From assembly GCA_964247055.1 (NCBI GenBank), contig OZ176050.1, forward strand, positions 13,516,001-13,580,000: a stretch of DNA of 64,000 bases, given 5' to 3'. The DNA is from Paragordius varius. Its lineage: Eukaryota > Nematomorpha. This document shows, one piece after another, positions 59,624-64,000 of the stretch (its first letter is position 1; each line of letters begins with the position of its first letter). The notes under the pieces are model-generated. The model searched no databases and was not told the origin of the DNA. It saw nothing but the letters and a program-made list of their open reading frames with translations. A program made the position numbers and the translations under genes.

Positions 59624-62600
59624 TTTAAAGCCTAAAATAAATTTTGCGTTTTTAAGATTAAAATTACTTATTTTATAGCATTTTTAAAATATCAAATTCT
59701 GGTTAATATTAATATAATGCTGAAAAAATACTAGACTATGTCGTAAAAATATATTTCATATTAATGATGAGGTATATTATCCCAAAAAAACATAATTTAT
59801 TTTTAGGGTGAATTTGAATTATAAATGGTATATATATATAATTTTATAACAGGGGGTATGGGATCCATAAATACGACCGGTGGCGTCTTTCAATATGGAA
59901 GTGCACAACAATCTGGTATATATATATACATATATATATAGAAAATATATAGATTTACGTATAATTTTTTTCGGATAATTATTTTTTTGAGTTGTGCTTA
60001 GTTCAAGGTTTCTTACAACATATGCGGCCCTCAAAAAATTTAAAAATCCATAATTTATAATATATTATATGCTCACAATAACATTGTATAATTCATGTTA
60101 TTAAAGAGCTTTTTCCAAATAAACAGTCAGTCAGTCTGAAAATATATAGTTTAAAATATATATATATATATATATATTTAATGTTAATTAAAGAAATTTA
60201 GAGCTAGTCATCTATACCTTTCAATGAACTAAAAAAAATGTGTTATATCATATATTTGCATTTTGCACCCGTCTTATGTTTGAAATCAAATAAAATATTT
60301 ATCAATACTCATACATATTTTTAAAGTCAAGAATGCGGCCCCTAAAACCATTTATGTTGAATACACCTCTGTAGTTTAGTTTTTTAATAGTTTTTTTAAT
60401 AAAATTAATTTTTTATTTTTATTTTATTTTTTTCAGGTGATGGATATGCAGACGTCATAATAGATTTTGTCAGTTCTCACCGCACTGTACAACGTTGCCT
60501 TAGATGCCTGAGTGATGTATGAAATTTTCAAATTTTAGTATAAATTCTTTTTGGTAATTTTTCTTAAGGATCTGTAAATATAATATTTCTTTGAGTTTTT
60601 TATAGTATAAATATAAATTTGTTAAATTTTAAATGGTAACTTGTGTAAAAATTTTTAAAAGTGCTTAAAAATTCTGGAAAGTAGATACGAAAAGATTGAG
60701 ATTCAAAATAATTCAGGTTGGATTGTAAATCGGTCAAAAAATAAATGCAGAAAAATTGAAATTATACAGAAAAAGCTAAAAAATTAATGAAATAATATTT
60801 TTTGTTAAAGACAATCATACTTAAACTTTGATTTATTTTGATTTAATCAATCGTTATGCATTGCAAATATAATGAAGAAAATATAAATTGATCAGACCCC
60901 TAATTATAATATTTAATCATTAGGTAATATAGAAAAAAGTATGGAGGTTTAAAGAAAAAATACCTTATCTTTAGTCTTTATAATCCCAATATTTATAAGA
61001 AACTGCTAAAAATTTTGAAAAGTTTAGAAGTAATATATGACTTTTTAATGTTGTAAGAATTTTTTTACTGATTAAATAAGTATTAAATCTATTACAAACA
61101 TCATATATCGTTTTACAGTGTTAAAATTTTTATCAAGGATAGAATTTGAATTGGAAATTAAATGATTGATTGATTAATTATGTTTTAATTTCATTATATT
61201 TTATCATAATTGTTTAAAATTTAAAATTTAAAGTTAAAAACTCTTTGCTGCGTTTTTAGAATGGAGTGTTGTTAGTCGGAGGTCTCGTAAGCGGATCAGA
61301 TGTTCGGGTTCCTTTACGCCCTCTTACCTTTCACGGACAAGCCATCGTGGGTGTGGGAAGGGGTCAGCTTTCAGCTCTTAAAGATTTGGTTTTTTTTATT
61401 TTTTTTATTTTAAAAGATATTATTTTTTTATATATACCATTTACAGTTCAAATTCACCCTCGAACAATTCAAATTCACCCTAAAAATAAATTTTTTCGAA
61501 ATAATATAACTTTAATATGATATACATATATATGGAATAATTTATTATTTTTTCAGAATTGTTTTAATATAAAACAAAATTTTTATCTTTTAAAATAAAA
61601 AAAATTGGTAATTTTAATCGTAAAAAACACATTTTATACAAAAGTGAATTTGAATTGTTCGAGGGTGAATTTAAATGTTCAAGGTTAATTTGAATCGGTT
61701 AAGGGTGAATTCAAATTGTAAATGGTATAACTATGAAAATAAAATCATTACGTTTTTTTAGAATTTACTTTATATATATATATATATATATATATTAAGA
61801 ATGCGGAATCGAACTGTTTTTTGGATCGCAAACTATTGATTTTTTAATTGTTTATAAACTTAAAACTTTTTAATATAACGGTTTAGGAATTATTAAGAAC
61901 AGAAACGAACAATTAGTTTTTCTTGGTTCTTTTTTTTAAAAATATTCTCTCTATATTTGACATGGAACCATTAGATTCTCATTAGAATTTTGCCCTATTC
62001 AAAAACTATGTAGATTGTGATATTTTTTTTGGAATTGTTATTACCATTTAAATTGGTTAATAACCTCTTGAACCCAAACTGCGATATCAAAAAATTCTTT
62101 TCTAATATTTTTTTCTTTAATTTTAATATGTCGCGTTACCCCTATAGTTATGGTATTCTAACGAACATTATGATATAAATTAATATAGTGCTATAAACAC
62201 TCAAAACATATATATATATAAAACGGAATTTCTTAAAAGTTACACCAAATTTGTAGATTTAATTAATAAACATGGTAAGAACATTTAAATCAGGCATGCT
62301 AACATAAATGGCTTCACGGGTCGCATTTTTGGGTGAAAAAATCTGATAAACTATAGGTTATTTTAACGATTTTTCCTTGTTCATTGCCAAAATTTGAATA
62401 ATTCATGAAATTGTTTGAAAAAAAATTTATTTTGCCCATTTGTCATATTTTATGTATAATTATCTCGCGGGCACCAGAAATATGTGTCAACTCCCCTTTG
62501 ATTTGAATAAAAAAATCACATATACACTTTAATACGAATAACATTTTTATCGTTACATTACATATAATACATTATATGTTATAGGTTGCTCGAGTTTCTT

Positions 62601-63223
62601 CGGGTGTTATAAAACCTCCACCTTTTACAGTATTTCCCATCGAAAAGGCAGGCGAAGCTGTGCGAAGACTTTCACAAGGTAGTAAATATATAGTAAAAGT
62701 TATTTTTAATTATATTTACAGGAAAGATTTAAAAAAGGCTTGAGAAAATTAAAAGGCCAAATTTTTTTGCATGAAAAAAGCTGTTAAAAACTAGAATTTT
62801 TTTATTTTTTTATTAGTTAACTAATATTTTTAACAAACAATTAGAGGTGGAATCGAATTTTAGCCTTAACCTATATTTCAAAGTTTAATAAATAATTTCT
62901 ATAAATATCCAGGTTTTATGTTTACTTTCTACAAAATGAATAAAATTAAATTTTATTAATTGAGGAGATTTTTTAACGCTTATTTTTGTCAATTTTCCCA
63001 TATTTTTTATTTTTCGCTGCGAAAAATTATGTTTACACAAATCTTTAAATTTTAATTAACCACCCTAAAATGTGAAAATTAATTTTTTATCCATATTATA
63101 GGCGACATTCGTGGTCGCGCAGTTCTGAAATTGACACCCAGTTCCTCAGCCGTTGAAATGCAATCCTGGAGAGCTAATCAAGAAAATCAACAGAATACTC
63201 AAAACTCAACCAAAAATCCTTGA
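50562..63223 (+). CDS. Medium-chain dehydrogenase/reductase (alcohol dehydrogenase-like), with long insertions
   Basis: Thirteen exons join in frame to 536 aa: 50562-50723, 50904-51093, 53125-53239, 54355-54515, 55283-55413, 56243-56303, 58204-58446, 59234-59293, 59853-59915, 60437-60516, 61260-61388, 62585-62678, 63102-63223 (TGA). The GroES-like part has GGARIRVSYAGACFF, GFEVSGHIDALS, GFHVGDRVIIYPY and YSEYIAVHDVKYLVTVPENV; the Rossmann part has MIIVGSGGLALWTLKFAKHL, YADVIIDFVSS, GVLLVGGLVSG, and PIEKAGEAVRRLSQGDIRGR near the end. The catalytic-zinc Cys position (AGAC) is kept, but the usual GHE reads GFE, and the structural-zinc loop is absent, so zinc binding and alcohol specificity are doubtful. 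Insertions: a Gln/Ser-rich loop in exon 2 and about 122 Ser/Thr-rich residues encoded by exons 7-9 inside the cofactor domain. The substrate is unknown. Confidence 0.88.
51108..51444. mobile_element. Family A MITE 14 nt after the exon 2 donor
   Basis: TATACCATTTACAGTTCAAA starts 14 nt inside intron 2. Four left modules, centre in reverse sense (TTTATGGCTTAATTTATTAT), right end GAATTTGAATTGTTCAAGGG and GTAAATGGTATA. Confidence 0.8.
52160..52712. repeat. Dispersed repeat E, copy 3
   Basis: Best preserved copy: TTTCAGTCCTTCGATTCAAA then TTGGGGTAGTTGGATACCCC at the left, and GGGGTATTTAGATCCCCCAA with TTTAAATCGAAGTGTTAA at the right, i.e. inverted ends. Interior holds GGAACCATGGCAAAATTTTG and TTGGGACCGTTACCTTCAGT. 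Confidence 0.65.
52650..53085 (+). repeat. Tandem duplication of a unit of about 230 bp
   Basis: TCTGGGGTATTTAGATCCCC, AATCGAAGTGTTAA, AAATACAGTAGTA, AATATCACGAAATTTTAATA and AACTACCATCCCT occur in this order twice, first from about 52670 and again from about 52900. The first unit overlaps the right end of repeat E, so the duplication arose after that insertion. Confidence 0.7.
54913..55246. mobile_element. Family A MITE before exon 5 of the dehydrogenase
   Basis: TATACCATTTACAGGTAAAA, AACTATGCCATAAGAATATA in the centre, right modules TTCAAGGGTAAATTTGAATT-like, ending GAATTGTAAATGGTATATAT and passing into an (AT)n run; exon 5 starts at 55283. Confidence 0.8.
55616..56181. mobile_element. Family C MITE
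   Basis: ATATACCATTTGCACTTTAA, GTTGGTCCTTGAACATTTCA at the left; AAGGACCAACTTTAACTGTT, CACTCTTGAAGCGCTAATGG at the right. Interior as in 16649-17305. An (AT)n run follows at about 56187-56211. Confidence 0.8.
56312..56595. mobile_element. Family A MITE after exon 6
   Basis: Left CACACATTTTACACTTCAAA starts about 10 nt after the exon 6 donor at 56303; right TTCAAGGGTGAATTTGAATT and GTAAATTTTATACA. Confidence 0.75.
56602..56897. mobile_element. Family D MITE
   Basis: TACAGTAAAAATAATTATAC then GGACAAAACATAAAAATATA at the left; TTTTTTGTCCATATTAATTC and GATTTTCTGTAA at the right. It is adjacent to the preceding family A copy. Confidence 0.75.
57849..58140. mobile_element. Family A MITE before exon 7
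   Basis: TATACCATTTACAATTCATA, three left modules, TTTATAGCATAGTTTATTAT centre, right TTCAAGGGTGAATTTGAATT ending GGGTATA. Exon 7 begins 64 nt later. Confidence 0.75.
58898..59168. mobile_element. Family D MITE before exon 8
   Basis: TGGTAAAAATTGAAATTATA at the left; TATTACGTTTTGTCCGTATA and ACTTTAATTTATAATG at the right. Exon 8 begins 66 nt later. Confidence 0.75.
59424..59572. mobile_element. Family B hairpin MITE, well preserved
   Basis: CAGTATGCATTTTAATGGTT and GCTTATTTCACACTAGAGTT at the left are mirrored by AACTTTAGTTTGAAATAAGC and AACCATTAAAATGCATACC at the right; the inner ACAGTAGTGTATGGAAAAA pairs with TTTTTTCCATACACTGTA. Almost the whole 150 bp can pair, so a transcript would form a long hairpin. 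A TA lies at both outer borders. Confidence 0.85.
59571..59621. repeat. (AT)n microsatellite
   Basis: Uninterrupted TA/AT run of about 50 bp between a family B and a family A element. Shorter runs occur near 28370-28400, 29196-29232, 33165-33190, 49188-49226, 55240-55267, 56187-56211, 60157-60177 and 61772-61795, several of them at MITE borders. Confidence 0.9.
59618..59832. mobile_element. Family A MITE 20 nt before exon 9
   Basis: TATCATTTAAAGCCTAAAAT at the left (module lost), centre AGACTATGTCGTAAAAATAT, right GGGTGAATTTGAATTATAAA with TGGTATA. Exon 9 starts at 59853. Confidence 0.75.
60000..60373. mobile_element. Possible hAT-like fragment (right end)
   Basis: GCGGCCCCTAAAACCATTTA followed by TGTTGAATACACCTCTG resembles the right end of 5304-5542 (GCGGCCCGCGAAGC, TGTTGGACACCGCTG). 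Another GCGGCCC lies at 60023. A matching left end was not found, so the left boundary is a guess. Confidence 0.4.
60756..60985. mobile_element. Family D MITE, degenerate
   Basis: AATTGAAATTATACAGAAAA, AAGACAATCATACTTAAACT and AAAAAAGTATGGAGGTTTAA keep the arm order of the family; the closing end is eroded. Confidence 0.5.
61434..61729. mobile_element. Family A MITE after exon 11
   Basis: TATACCATTTACAGTTCAAA starts about 45 nt after the exon 11 donor; right modules TTCGAGGGTGAATTTAAATG, AAGGGTGAATTCAAATTG and closing GTAAATGGTATAAC. Confidence 0.8.
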
Positions 63224-63905
63224 TTTTTTTCGGAATTTACAAATTATAAACTTAATTGACCCGCTTTGTGTTTGCCTTAAACAATTTTTAAACTATTTAA
63301 AAGCGAAAATTTTTTTAACAACTATACGAAAAAAAGATATGTTACTTATTTATATTTATTAGTATAATAATTTTTATTTATTTAATTCAATATATATTTA
63401 TAGTCATATATATATAGTGGTAAAACGCAAAATACTCGCATAGAAAAAAATAGTATATAATACTCAAACTTGTCATAAAGAGAAAAAAACATTTTTAGTA
63501 AATTATGTCATGATAAAATTCTTATAATCTCTATAAACCTATACTCATATTGTATGGTTGCAATATTTACTATATATATATATATTTACACGCAAATATG
63601 TTTTTATTTAGTTTATTTTAAAGGATTATTACCACTTTTTTATAATTAAAATATAGTTAGATTTTTACAAAAATTATTGTATATACATATATCTTAACTT
63701 AGCAAATTGCTGTGTCTCGTTTATATTTATAGCGACGCGCCTATGTATGTAGTATTTAATAACATTATATATAGATATTGTATTGATCACAAAATTACAT
63801 AGTGTTGAAATAAATAAATTATTAGTTTTATTGCTATATATATTTAAATTCTCTTATTTAAATTAATTGGTTTCAGAAAGTGATTGCTCTTTTGATAATT
63901 GTTTT
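63224..63905. other. Downstream flank of the dehydrogenase gene
   Basis: A+T-rich 3' flank with AATAAA-like strings (e.g. near 63811) and short (TA)n runs; nothing else is supported. Confidence 0.4.
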
Positions 63906-64000
63906 TACAGTAAAAACTTAAATTATATGGACAAAATGTAAAAATATAAAAACAATTATTTTTCAAAAGACAACCCTACTTTTTTAAACCTGATTTTATC
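63906..64000. mobile_element. Family D MITE cut by the window end
   Basis: TACAGTAAAAACTTAAATTA, TGGACAAAATGTAAAAATAT and AAAAGACAACCCTACTTTTT make up the left arm; the rest lies outside the window. Confidence 0.75.

Noticed and set aside
1-64000. rRNA, tRNA, riboswitch or bacterial-type operon signals
   Set aside because: No tRNA-like cloverleaf or conserved rRNA segment was noticed; genes are intron-bearing with eukaryotic splice sites.
1-64000. Retroviral, LTR or Polinton-like remains
   Set aside because: I saw no reverse transcriptase, integrase, capsid or long terminal repeat pattern; the mobile sequences seen are short inverted-repeat DNA elements.

Overview
The window is very A+T rich (about four fifths A+T by eye) nuclear DNA from an intron-rich eukaryote. 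The gene set points to an animal: an SMSr/SAMD8-type ceramide phosphoethanolamine synthase, the animal form of mitoribosomal protein MRPS24, TDP1, UTP18, URM1 and a mitochondrial trifunctional enzyme alpha subunit. All use the standard genetic code. Introns are strongly bimodal: most are hundreds to thousands of bases, but four are only 25-28 nt. I cannot name the species.

Layout. 1-1.1 kb: last two exons of TDP1 (+). 2.4-4.4 kb: an unrecognised two-exon, Asn-rich gene (+). 4.5-11.7 kb: gene-poor, with a hAT-like MITE, a doubtful hydrophobic coding remnant (-) and a degenerate satellite of about 150-165 bp units (7.2-9.1 kb). 11.8-23.5 kb: HADHA-like trifunctional enzyme alpha subunit (+, 20 exons found, N-terminal exon uncertain). 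25.9-30.3 kb: SAMD8/SMSr (+, 5 exons). 32.4-33.0 kb: URM1 (-, single exon, full length) and a short unidentified ORF downstream. 33.4-35.5 kb: MRPS24 (+, 2 exons). 36.7-42.9 kb: UTP18 (-, 10 exons, complete). 43-50.5 kb: repeats, one unexplained 147-codon open frame, and a 2.4 kb hAT-like element with a perfect 8-bp target duplication and another element nested inside. 50.6-63.2 kb: a medium-chain dehydrogenase/reductase gene (+, 13 exons, complete) with an unusual symmetric three-exon insertion in its cofactor domain.

Introns and spacers are packed with short inverted-repeat elements (MITEs). Family A has termini like TATACCATTTACAATTCAA and arms built from 21-bp modules with a TTCAAGGGTGAATTTGAA core. 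Family C has closely related termini and 21-bp modules with a TTCAAGGACCAACTTGAA core. Family D has ends with ATTATACGGACAAAACGT. Family B is a near-perfect hairpin starting CAGTATGCATTTTAATGG. Several family A copies end only 5-60 nt from splice sites, and one family D copy starts next to the MRPS24 stop codon.

The genes are ordinary housekeeping functions (DNA repair, beta-oxidation, sphingolipid synthesis, tRNA thiolation/urmylation, mitochondrial translation, rRNA processing) and do not form an operon or pathway. The novelty lies in intron-size bimodality, the modular MITE superfamily and its relation to splice sites, and the dehydrogenase exon cassette.
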